The notes under the pieces are model-generated. The model ran no database searches. It saw nothing but the letters and a program-made list of their open reading frames with translations, and was not told the origin of the DNA. Below, piece by piece: positions 35,995 to 43,563 of a stretch of DNA of 64,000 nucleotides. This DNA comes from Collinsella sp. zg1085. Lineage in GTDB: Bacteria > Actinomycetota > Coriobacteriia > Coriobacteriales > Coriobacteriaceae. Each line of letters opens with the position of its first letter. The stretch's first letter is position 1. The position numbers and the translations under genes were made by a program. The DNA lies in the NCBI RefSeq assembly GCF_018889955.1, contig NZ_CP076545.1, forward strand, positions 434,001-498,000, written 5' to 3'.

Positions 35995-38900
35995 GTGAAA
36001 CGTAGCCTTTTTGCCCTTATGTTTGTCCTCTGCATAAGTTTGTTGGGCATACAACCAGCTCACGCTGCATCAACCGTAACATCAGAGGCAGAATTGCGCC
36101 AAGCTCTTGCCTCAGGTGAAACTGAGATTACTACTACAGGTACCATCACCATCACCCAGTCTCTAATGATTACGCAGGGTACCGTTACCATGAATGTTGA
36201 GCGTTTGAACCTTGCTGAGGGTGTAAACTCCATGTTCGTTATCTCCTCGGGGGCTCACCTTAAGCTGGTTGGGGGAACGCTTGATGGACAGCAGCATGGT
36301 CGTTTGATAGAGACCCTCGATGGGTCTAGTCTTTCAATTGATAGTTCCACGCTCACCAACGGGTCAACAGATAGTTTTGAAAAGAAGTTGGTTAACGGTA
36401 CAAATGAGCAGCGCTATCAAGGCGGAGCCATTTGGGCAAATCATGCTACTATCAATTTGGTTAATACAAACTTTACCAACAATCACACCAAGCACGCTGC
36501 TCCTGTTCAGGAGCCTGATAAACAGCCTGCTATCAATACACATGGCGGTGCAATTTATGCTGGTGCGTCAAGCGTTACTATAACCGGTGGCTCATTTATA
36601 GATAACTATTCTGGCGGTAATGAGGGTGGCGTCTACTACGGTGAGGGCGGTGCCATCAAGCTTGAGGTTTCAACACTTAAAATGAACGAGACAGGAGCAA
36701 CCCGTACACGGTTTGATGGCAATCACAATTATATGGCGGCGGCAAATAGAGGCGGCTTGCAAGGCGGCGCTCTTGAGATTACCGAGTCAAATGGTGTTAT
36801 TCGCAATGCAGACTTTGTTGTAAAAGGCGGCTTTGATACTGGTGGCGCTATTAAATTTCAAGAGTCAGGTCAGTCTGGCAATCATTTTAAGGTTCAGGAT
36901 TCTACATTTAAGCTGATTGGAAAGGTACTGCCAACAGCGCCCGTCACAAGTGGATATTTTGGAACATCGGGTGGCGCCATTATGTCTGAGAGCTCATATC
37001 TTACGGTTGAGCGTTCTCATTTTTCGATGCAAAATACACCATCGGTAAGCTTTGCTGGTGGACACATAGACGTGGTGGGTACCGGTGAGTTTAAGCTCCT
37101 CGAATCAACGTTATTGGGAAATGGCGTTGGCTGGAATGAAGCATGGAGAAGCTCTGCCAAATATGGTGGTGCGCTTGCCTTTGAGAATGGCTGCAGTGTA
37201 GTTGCCGAAATTAGAAACACCAACTTTACTGGCTTTACAACCGACCACGTTGGAGGCGTAATTGCGGTTGGACATCGTGTTGGTGGTGAACCTAATGATG
37301 CGTTTGGGCATACAACGGTTAAGCTCAATATGTACAAAACCAACCTCAATGATGCTCGCGCCTATACATGGGATGCAAAAGCTGCAGGTGCTGGCATGTA
37401 TATATCTGAGGGCTCTGAGCTTGTTATGTCGGGTGGCTCTATAGCAAATATGCAAGCTAATTATGCAGGAGCCATTTTTAATAAGGGAAAAGTAACCCTG
37501 ATTGATGGGGCAACTATTCAAAATAATAGTGCCACTCAGATGGTGGGCGGTATCTTTAATGACGGGTATCTCAATGTACATTCCGCAGTTCTGAAGAATA
37601 ATACCAAGACAACAGATACACTTTTTGCCGGTGGCAACCACGAGCTCTCTAGCGGCGAGCACTCTGGTGGCACCATTTACGCAAAGCGTGATGTTATTAT
37701 TGGCTCTGATGCTCGCTTTGATACGAATGCACGTGCAGATGTGCGTGTTATTAATGGGCAGTCGGCTGTTTTACTATCTGGTGCGCGCACGTCACAGCTC
37801 AATATTTCAATTAGTGAGACAGAAAATAATCCTGGTGGCTCGCAGTTTTCAAAGCTGTTTGGAGAGCCTGCGCATCGTCATCTTGGATATGTGGTTGCTC
37901 GTGGTGTTGTTGCAGGCGACTTAACAGCAAGTTATATGCCTGATGGCGTAGCGGCTTATGAGCTCACACCGAATGATGCAAAGTCGCTTCACTATGTTTC
38001 AAAGACGGTTGCTCAAGATAAGATTGCTGCCTTTAGCGACCATATAAAACCGGCGCTATGGGACTATGTATATAACCCCGAGACTAAGACGGCAGTGCTT
38101 GGACAGCGTGCTGTGATGACCTATCACACCAATCATGCTGATGCCACGATTGAAGCGGGCGTTGCAGACACAACCGGTCAAAAGCGCGAGCAGACCTATA
38201 CGTTCTACGCGCCTCATAAAGTTTCACTCAATGATAAGCCGGCTACTGACCTTACCGTGCTTGAGGCAAAGCCTGAACTGAGCATCAATAATGTGCGATA
38301 TACCTTCCGAAACTGGTATACCGATGCTGCTTTAGGCAAGCCGCTTTATGATGTAGCAACGCATACACCAGCCGATAGCGATGTCTATCCCTTTGAGACG
38401 GCAACATTTAGAGCGAGCTGGTCTATTCCTGATGAAGTGACTGACATCATCAATCCAGCGTCTCATAACACGCTTCATACCTATGCGGTGTATGATGCAC
38501 TCATGACGGTTGAAGTTGGAAAGACGTGGCAAGACACTTTGGATGCCGATAAGCAAGATGTCACGTTTGTACTCAAAGGTGGTGCTGCAGAGCAAGAAAA
38601 AACTTTGTCTGCAAACTCAACTGAGCGGGTGCGCTTTGAGAATTTGCCACGTTTCAAGTCTGATGGCTCTGCATATAACTATCGCATAGAAGAAAAAGGT
38701 GCTGCGAACGGAGTGATAACGCTCGGCGGAAAGATGTATAGCAGCGAAGTCTCCGAGCCTGAAGTAAACGGTAATGTTACGAGTTTTACCGTTACTAACC
38801 AACGTATCATTAACTTAAAAGTTACTAAGCACTGGCAAGCTCCTAATTCCGATAAAACTCCTGTTCAGGTGCAGCTCATGCAAAACGGTGTTGCTTATGG

Positions 38901-40662
38901 AAATCCGGTTACGGTAAATGAAGATAGCCAATGGACCTATGACTTTACGTCTCTTCCTCATGCAGGTATGAGTGATAGCGGTCGAGTGGCTTATACCTAC
39001 ACCGTTAAAGAAGTGGGAGAGACTGACGGCTCTCTAACCTTAGGCGACAAGAAGTTTAAGGTAAGTTATGGTGGCAGTGCAGCAGATGGTTTTACCATTA
39101 CCAATACCCGTGAGCTTTCCTCAACACCTATCACTCCGGCAACTACTTCTTTAACTGTTGTTAAGCGCTGGGAGAGAACCACTGCTACTGCTCCCATCAA
39201 GGTGCAACTCATGCGCGATGGTGTAGCACAAGGTGACCCTGTTGAGCTCTCAGCTACTAACAACTGGACACATCGCTTTGACCAGCTACCCGTTCAAGCA
39301 GCTGCAAACTCCACTAAGGCCTACACCTACACCGTTGCCGAGGTAGGAGAGCAAGGCGGTAAGATTACGCTAGGAAATCATAGCTTTGCTGTGGCGTATA
39401 CAACTACTGCAAATAATCGCAGTGTGCTTATCACGAATACTATGGATAACCCCACCAAGAGCATTACTGTTAATAAAACATGGGTAGATGGTGCAAATGC
39501 CCAAAATACACGCCCGCAAGAAGTCGAAGTGCAACTACTAGCCAACGGTCAGGTCACCGAGAAAGTGGCTCATATAAGTGCGGCTACAAATTGGCAATAT
39601 AGTTTTGAAGGCTTGCCAACCTATGCAGAGGACGGTTCTACCATTGCCTATACCGTGCAGGAGCGCCCGGTCGCAGGTTACGCAAGCGAGATTCAAGGAA
39701 ACGCGGAGAATGGCTTTACCTTTGTTAATACCTTGCATACTGCTATCAAGGTAACTAAGACATGGAGGGCATCAGAGGCTGACAAAAGCCCAGTATCTAT
39801 TCAGCTTCAGCGAGCAGATGGAACTAATATAGGTTCTTCTGTGACGCTTAATGATACAAATCAGTGGAGCTATACATTCAAGGATTTGCCAGCAGCAGAG
39901 CTTAAAGAAGATGCTGATACAGCTATTACCTACACCGTTAAAGAAGTGGGAGAGACTGACGGCTCTCTAACTTTAGGCGACAAGAAGTTTAAGGTAAGTT
40001 ATGGTGGCAGTGCAGCAGATGGTTTTACCATTACCAATACCCGTGAGCTTTCCTCAACACCTATCACTCCGGCAACTACTTCTTTAACTGTTGTTAAGCG
40101 CTGGGAGAGAACCACTGCTACTGCTCCCATCAAGGTGCAACTCATGCGCGATGGTGTAGCACAAGGTGACCCTGTTGAGCTCTCAGCTACTAACAACTGG
40201 ACACATCGCTTTGACCAGCTACCCGTTCAAGCAGCTGCAAACTCCACTAAGGCCTACACCTACACCGTTGCCGAGGTAGGAGAGCAGGGCGGTAAGATTA
40301 CGCTGGAAGGTACTGAGTTCACGGTAGGATATGAACTGAGTGATGATAATCACACGGTGACAATTACCAACACGGCTCCAGAGCAAACTCCGCCTCCGAC
40401 ACCTGAGCCCGAGCCTGAGCCGATGCCTCATCCAAACCCAGAACCTCAACCGGCTCCTAACCCCAACCCTGAGCCTAGCCCGAGCCCTGCGCCTACACCC
40501 AAGCCGCAAGACTCTAAACCGCCTGTGCTTAAGAAGAAAACGCGCAAAACTCAGAAAGCATTGCCTTCAACCGGTGATATGGCGCTCGCCATCACAGCAC
40601 TGCTTTCAGTTGGTGGTCTGGGTTTGTCTACCATCGCAATTCATCGCCGTAATAAGCGATAG
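35995..40662 (+). CDS. LPXTG-anchored surface protein: Pmp-like beta-helix, Flg_new-type repeat and CnaB domains
   Basis: A 1555-residue cell-wall protein. Order: signal peptide (residues 1-24, ending QPAHAA); a right-handed beta-helix region (about 30-640) rich in GGAI/GGAL and F-x-x-N repeats like chlamydial Pmp proteins; a Listeria/Bacteroides Flg_new-like module (about 703-800, TFRNWYTDAALGKPLYD); six CnaB-type domains (about 830-1480) that each start like ITVNKTWVDG and end in ITNT or FVNT; a Pro-rich wall spanner; LPSTG (1523-1527); a membrane helix and the tail HRRNKR for sortase. CnaB domains often form isopeptide bonds that stiffen stalks. The GTG start has AGGGAG upstream. An adhesin role is inferred; the ligand is unknown. 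It interrupts the conserved tuf-rpmG interval. Confidence 0.9.
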   Translation: MKRSLFALMFVLCISLLGIQPAHAASTVTSEAELRQALASGETEITTTGTITITQSLMITQGTVTMNVERLNLAEGVNSMFVISSGAHLKLVGGTLDGQQHGRLIETLDGSSLSIDSSTLTNGSTDSFEKKLVNGTNEQRYQGGAIWANHATINLVNTNFTNNHTKHAAPVQEPDKQPAINTHGGAIYAGASSVTITGGSFIDNYSGGNEGGVYYGEGGAIKLEVSTLKMNETGATRTRFDGNHNYMAAANRGGLQGGALEITESNGVIRNADFVVKGGFDTGGAIKFQESGQSGNHFKVQDSTFKLIGKVLPTAPVTSGYFGTSGGAIMSESSYLTVERSHFSMQNTPSVSFAGGHIDVVGTGEFKLLESTLLGNGVGWNEAWRSSAKYGGALAFENGCSVVAEIRNTNFTGFTTDHVGGVIAVGHRVGGEPNDAFGHTTVKLNMYKTNLNDARAYTWDAKAAGAGMYISEGSELVMSGGSIANMQANYAGAIFNKGKVTLIDGATIQNNSATQMVGGIFNDGYLNVHSAVLKNNTKTTDTLFAGGNHELSSGEHSGGTIYAKRDVIIGSDARFDTNARADVRVINGQSAVLLSGARTSQLNISISETENNPGGSQFSKLFGEPAHRHLGYVVARGVVAGDLTASYMPDGVAAYELTPNDAKSLHYVSKTVAQDKIAAFSDHIKPALWDYVYNPETKTAVLGQRAVMTYHTNHADATIEAGVADTTGQKREQTYTFYAPHKVSLNDKPATDLTVLEAKPELSINNVRYTFRNWYTDAALGKPLYDVATHTPADSDVYPFETATFRASWSIPDEVTDIINPASHNTLHTYAVYDALMTVEVGKTWQDTLDADKQDVTFVLKGGAAEQEKTLSANSTERVRFENLPRFKSDGSAYNYRIEEKGAANGVITLGGKMYSSEVSEPEVNGNVTSFTVTNQRIINLKVTKHWQAPNSDKTPVQVQLMQNGVAYGNPVTVNEDSQWTYDFTSLPHAGMSDSGRVAYTYTVKEVGETDGSLTLGDKKFKVSYGGSAADGFTITNTRELSSTPITPATTSLTVVKRWERTTATAPIKVQLMRDGVAQGDPVELSATNNWTHRFDQLPVQAAANSTKAYTYTVAEVGEQGGKITLGNHSFAVAYTTTANNRSVLITNTMDNPTKSITVNKTWVDGANAQNTRPQEVEVQLLANGQVTEKVAHISAATNWQYSFEGLPTYAEDGSTIAYTVQERPVAGYASEIQGNAENGFTFVNTLHTAIKVTKTWRASEADKSPVSIQLQRADGTNIGSSVTLNDTNQWSYTFKDLPAAELKEDADTAITYTVKEVGETDGSLTLGDKKFKVSYGGSAADGFTITNTRELSSTPITPATTSLTVVKRWERTTATAPIKVQLMRDGVAQGDPVELSATNNWTHRFDQLPVQAAANSTKAYTYTVAEVGEQGGKITLEGTEFTVGYELSDDNHTVTITNTAPEQTPPPTPEPEPEPMPHPNPEPQPAPNPNPEPSPSPAPTPKPQDSKPPVLKKKTRKTQKALPSTGDMALAITALLSVGGLGLSTIAIHRRNKR
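38994..39371 (+). repeat. Intragenic repeat, copy 1 (378 bp)
   Basis: Nearly identical to 39927-40304, with two base differences seen by eye and an offset of 933 bp. It covers the end of CnaB domain 2 and most of domain 3 of the surface protein. Confidence 0.95.
39927..40304 (+). repeat. Intragenic repeat, copy 2 (378 bp)
   Basis: Second copy of the 378-bp module, covering the end of CnaB domain 5 and most of domain 6. Near-identity shows a recent duplication or ongoing conversion. Recombination between copies would remove or add 933 bp (311 codons) in frame. Confidence 0.95.
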
Positions 40663-40671
40663 ATTAGCCGT

Positions 40672-40707
40672 GAACCACGCAAGCAGTTTGTTTGCGTGGT
40701 TCTTTTG
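40672..40707 (+). terminator. Terminator after the surface protein gene
   Basis: Perfect 11-bp stem GAACCACGCAA/TTGCGTGGTTC followed by TTTTGT. Confidence 0.85.
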
Positions 40708-40736
40708 TCAATCTTCAAGGTGTTGCAACTTTTAGC

Positions 40737-40766
40737 TTGACAGGGTATTTTGCCCACTGATAGAGT
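40737..40766 (+). promoter_or_regulatory. Promoter of rpmG-tRNA-Trp-secE region
   Basis: Perfect TTGACA (40737-40742), 18-bp spacer and TAGAGT (40761-40766), 54 bp before rpmG. Confidence 0.55.
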
Positions 40767-40820
40767 TCTCTACTGCACTGTCTGCGATGCACGCGTCAGT
40801 GCCTGTCTACGGGAGGTTAC

Positions 40821-40970
40821 ATGCGTACAATGGTTACCCTTGCATGCACTGAGTGCAAGCGTCGTAACTACACGACGACCAAGAACAAGGCAAACATGCC
40901 TGATCGTATGGAGATTAAGAAGTATTGTCCTTGGTGCCAAAAGCACGTAGTGCACAAGGAGACACGCTAG
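40821..40970 (+). CDS. rpmG: 50S ribosomal protein L33
   Basis: A 49-residue ribosomal protein starting [20 protein letters not shown] and ending KHVVHKETR. It has two Cys pairs (CTEC and CPWC), so it is the zinc-binding C+ form, which is often replaced by a C-minus paralogue under zinc limitation. GGGAGGT lies 3 bp before the ATG. It is followed at once by tRNA-Trp and secE, the order found in many Gram-positives. Confidence 0.95.
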   Translation: MRTMVTLACTECKRRNYTTTKNKANMPDRMEIKKYCPWCQKHVVHKETR

Positions 40971-40985
40971 TCTCCTCTATGTCAC

Positions 40986-41061
40986 ACGCCAGTAGTTCAA
41001 TTGGTAGAGCATCGGTCTCCAAAACCGAGTGTTGAGGGTTCGAGTCCTTCCTGGCGTGCCA
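40986..41061 (+). tRNA. tRNA-Trp (CCA)
   Basis: Acceptor ACGCCAG/CTGGCGT, anticodon stem TCGGT/ACCGA with loop CTCCAAA (anticodon CCA), T-arm GGGTTCGAGTCC, encoded CCA. It lies between rpmG and secE, as in many actinobacteria and firmicutes. Confidence 0.95.
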
Positions 41062-41070
41062 GTCATCAAT

Positions 41071-41101
41071 CCGTAAGCCTCATCATGAGGCTTACGGTTT
41101 T
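41071..41101 (+). terminator. Terminator or attenuator between tRNA-Trp and secE
   Basis: Perfect 12-bp stem CCGTAAGCCTCA/TGAGGCTTACGG followed by TTTTC. The short T-run may allow read-through into secE-nusG. Confidence 0.65.
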
Positions 41102-41138
41102 CACGGATTAGGGTATATCTGCCCCGGAGGTTTGAGCG

Positions 41139-41459
41139 ATGGCCAAAAACAAAACAACAAAGAAGGCCCAAGTGGAGGAGAACTCTGCTCAGAAAGCTCC
41201 TTCTAAGGCTGAATCCAAGAAGGCTGTTGCAAAAAAGGCAGCTAAGAAGCAGAAGAAGCCGGGCGTGTTCTCACGCTTCACGGGCTATCTTTCAAGCGTC
41301 CGTTCAGAGATGCGGCGTGTGGTGTGGCCGAGCAAAAAAGAGCTTGTCAACTACTCAATTGCCGTCGTTGTATCTCTTGTGGTTGTTGGCGTGGCAATTG
41401 CCCTGCTTGATACAGCCATTAGTCAGGGCTTGGTACTCTTCTCAGGTCTAAGAGGTTAG
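41139..41459 (+). CDS. secE: Preprotein translocase subunit SecE
   Basis: The 106-residue SecE stabilises SecY in the Sec translocon. It has a Lys/Ala-rich cytoplasmic N-terminus, the conserved amphipathic block SSVRSEMRRVVWPSKKELVN, and a single membrane helix (SIAVVVSLVVVGVAIALLDT). GGAGG precedes the ATG. nusG starts 1 bp after its stop, the near-universal secE-nusG pair. Confidence 0.96.
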   Translation: MAKNKTTKKAQVEENSAQKAPSKAESKKAVAKKAAKKQKKPGVFSRFTGYLSSVRSEMRRVVWPSKKELVNYSIAVVVSLVVVGVAIALLDTAISQGLVLFSGLRG

Positions 41460-41460
41460 T

Positions 41461-41997
41461 ATGTCAAAGCGCTGGTACATTGTTCATACCTACTCAGGAT
41501 ACGAAAACAAGGTCAAGGCAGACCTTGAGCATCGTATCGAGACCATGGGTATGCAAGACCGTATTTTCGATATTCAAATTCCTACTGAGCGTGTCACCGA
41601 GATTAAAGAGGGTGGCAAGCGTGAGGTTAAGGATTCTAAGATTTTCCCAAGTTACGTGCTGGTGCGCATGGAGATGGACGATGACGCATGGACATGCGTT
41701 CGCAACACGCCAGGCGTCACAGGCTTTCTAGGAGCTAATGGCAAGCCTGCACCCCTTTCGCGTGACGAGTACAACAAGATGATGCGTCGCGCTGATACCG
41801 GCGAGGCCTCTAAGCGTACCGCTGTACATGTTGAGGTTGGCTCCTCGGTTCGCGTAACCAACGGTCCGCTATCCGGCTTTGATGGTCAGGTTTCTGAGGT
41901 TAACGCCGAGGCAGGTCGTGTGAAGGTATCCTTGCTCATCTTTGGTCGCGAGACCCCAGTAGAGCTAACCTTCGATCAGATTGAAGTGATTGCATAG
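41461..41997 (+). CDS. nusG: Transcription termination/antitermination protein NusG
   Basis: A 178-residue elongation factor that binds RNA polymerase and links it to the ribosome or Rho. The NGN domain starts RWYIVHTYSGYENKVKADLE and includes KIFPSYVLVRMEMDDDAW. The KOW domain is GSSVRVTNGPLSGFDGQVSE near the end. No large insertion is present, unlike some actinobacterial NusG. Confidence 0.97.
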   Translation: MSKRWYIVHTYSGYENKVKADLEHRIETMGMQDRIFDIQIPTERVTEIKEGGKREVKDSKIFPSYVLVRMEMDDDAWTCVRNTPGVTGFLGANGKPAPLSRDEYNKMMRRADTGEASKRTAVHVEVGSSVRVTNGPLSGFDGQVSEVNAEAGRVKVSLLIFGRETPVELTFDQIEVIA

Positions 41998-42111
41998 TAG
42001 ACGTTTGCGCGCAGGTGTTCGATGCAGACCGCTCATCAGCATCGTTGCTTCTCAACTGCTTGCATGCGATAGATTGAAACGTTTAAACGTTCGTATGAGA
42101 AAGGTTCGACC

Positions 42112-42540
42112 ATGGCAGATAAAAAGGTCGTTAACGTTATTAAACTACAAATTCCTGCAGGTCAGGCTAATCCAGCTCCTCCGGTAGGTCCCGCTCTTGG
42201 TGCTGCACAAGTTAACATTATGCAGTTCTGCCAAGCGTTTAATGCCGCTACGCAGGATAAGATGGGCGATATTATCCCCGTTGAGATTTCGGTCTTTGAA
42301 GATCGCTCCTTTGACTTTGTAACCAAGACCCCACCTGCAGCTCACCTCATCAAGAAGGAGCTGAAGCTTAAAGGTGGCTCTTCTACGCCGCAAAGCGTGA
42401 AGGTTGGTCAGTTAACCGATGAGCAGCTTACCAAGATTGCTGAGATTAAGCTGCCAGACCTTAATGCAAATGACATTGATGCAGCTAAAAAGATTATTGC
42501 CGGTACTGCTCGTTCTATGGGTGTTACCATCGCTGAATAA
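42112..42540 (+). CDS. rplK: 50S ribosomal protein L11
   Basis: The 142-residue L11 of the GTPase-associated centre, needed for RelA and release factor function. It shows [20 protein letters not shown] at the N-terminus, [19 protein letters not shown], and the C-terminal [12 protein letters not shown]. It lies 114 bp after nusG and 85 bp before rplA. Confidence 0.97.
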   Translation: MADKKVVNVIKLQIPAGQANPAPPVGPALGAAQVNIMQFCQAFNAATQDKMGDIIPVEISVFEDRSFDFVTKTPPAAHLIKKELKLKGGSSTPQSVKVGQLTDEQLTKIAEIKLPDLNANDIDAAKKIIAGTARSMGVTIAE

Positions 42541-42551
42541 CAGGTGTTTAT

Positions 42552-42576
42552 ACGCAGCTGCATAAGGTAGCTGCGT
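42552..42576 (+). promoter_or_regulatory. Hairpin between rplK and rplA, possible L1 target
   Basis: Perfect 8-bp arms ACGCAGCT (42552-42559) and AGCTGCGT (42569-42576) lie 49 bp before rplA. L1 autoregulates its operon in several bacteria by binding an mRNA mimic of its rRNA site. The classic asymmetric loop was not confirmed, so this is a candidate only. Confidence 0.3.
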
Positions 42577-42625
42577 GAGACGTGGAAGGGCAAAGAAGCC
42601 CGTTTGTACCACAGGAGGTATTGAT

Positions 42626-43336
42626 ATGGCTAATAAACATGGTAAGCAGTATCGTGCTGCTGCAGAGAAGGTAGACCGGAGCCTTGCTTACAGTCCACTT
42701 GCTGCTATTAAGCTCGTTAAAGAGGCTGCACAAGCTAAGTTTGATGAGACGGTAGAAGTTCACTTCCGCCTAGGCATTGACACCCGCAAAGCAGACCAGA
42801 ACATTCGTGGTTCTATTTCCCTGCCTCATGGCACGGGCAAGACCGTTCGTGTAGCAGTGTTTGCTGAGGGCGAGAAGGCTCGTGAGGCAGAAGAGGCTGG
42901 TGCTGACGTTGTTGGCTCAGACGAGCTGGTAGCCGCCATTCAGGCTGGTAATATCAACTTTGATGCTGCCATTGCAACTCCTAACATGATGGCCAAGGTT
43001 GGTCGCATTGGTAAGATTCTCGGCCCTCGTGGTCTTATGCCTAACCCTAAGCTGGGTACGGTAACCATGGATGTTGCCAAGATGGTATCTGAGCTCAAGG
43101 CTGGCCGTGTTGAGTATCGTGCCGACCGCTATGGCATTTGCCATGTTCCTATGGGTCGTGTGAGCTTTGACAATGAGAAGCTCGTTGAGAACTACGCTGC
43201 CCTCTACACCGAGATTCTTCGCGTAAAGCCCGCATCTGCCAAGGGTCGCTACGTCAAGAGCATTTCGGTGTCATCCACCATGGGTCCTGGTGTTAAGGTT
43301 GATTCTGCTGTTCAGCGCGACTTTATGGCTGAGTAA
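42626..43336 (+). CDS. rplA: 50S ribosomal protein L1
   Basis: The 236-residue L1 of the ribosomal stalk near the E site. Blocks: [60 protein letters not shown] and [14 protein letters not shown] 42626 follows AGGAGG; an in-frame upstream start at 42575 is rejected. A terminator follows, so rplJ-rplL are not continued here. Confidence 0.97.
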   Translation: MANKHGKQYRAAAEKVDRSLAYSPLAAIKLVKEAAQAKFDETVEVHFRLGIDTRKADQNIRGSISLPHGTGKTVRVAVFAEGEKAREAEEAGADVVGSDELVAAIQAGNINFDAAIATPNMMAKVGRIGKILGPRGLMPNPKLGTVTMDVAKMVSELKAGRVEYRADRYGICHVPMGRVSFDNEKLVENYAALYTEILRVKPASAKGRYVKSISVSSTMGPGVKVDSAVQRDFMAE

Positions 43337-43369
43337 CGGTTTATATACCGCCTATATTTAGTGTTGTAC

Positions 43370-43407
43370 AACCTGGTTTCGGAGTTCCGAGACCAGGTTA
43401 TTTTTTT
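43370..43407 (+). terminator. Terminator after rplA
   Basis: ACCTGGTTTCGG/CCGAGACCAGGT stem followed by TATTTTTTT. It closes the rplKA unit. Confidence 0.85.
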
Positions 43408-43563
43408 GGGCGTATAGTGCGCATGGGTTGTTTGGTAGTTTGCCTGTGTAGCAGATGATAAAGCAGCCTGCAAAGGGCCCGAATTGGCTACATCGGGGTA
43501 CTATAGACATGACGTAGCCTCATATAAGGGCAGCTTTCAAAACATACGCACGATAGGGATACT

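Noticed and set aside
39066-40196. Pair of identical 65-residue minus-strand frames in the surface gene
   Set aside because: They are antisense shadows of the duplicated 378-bp module.
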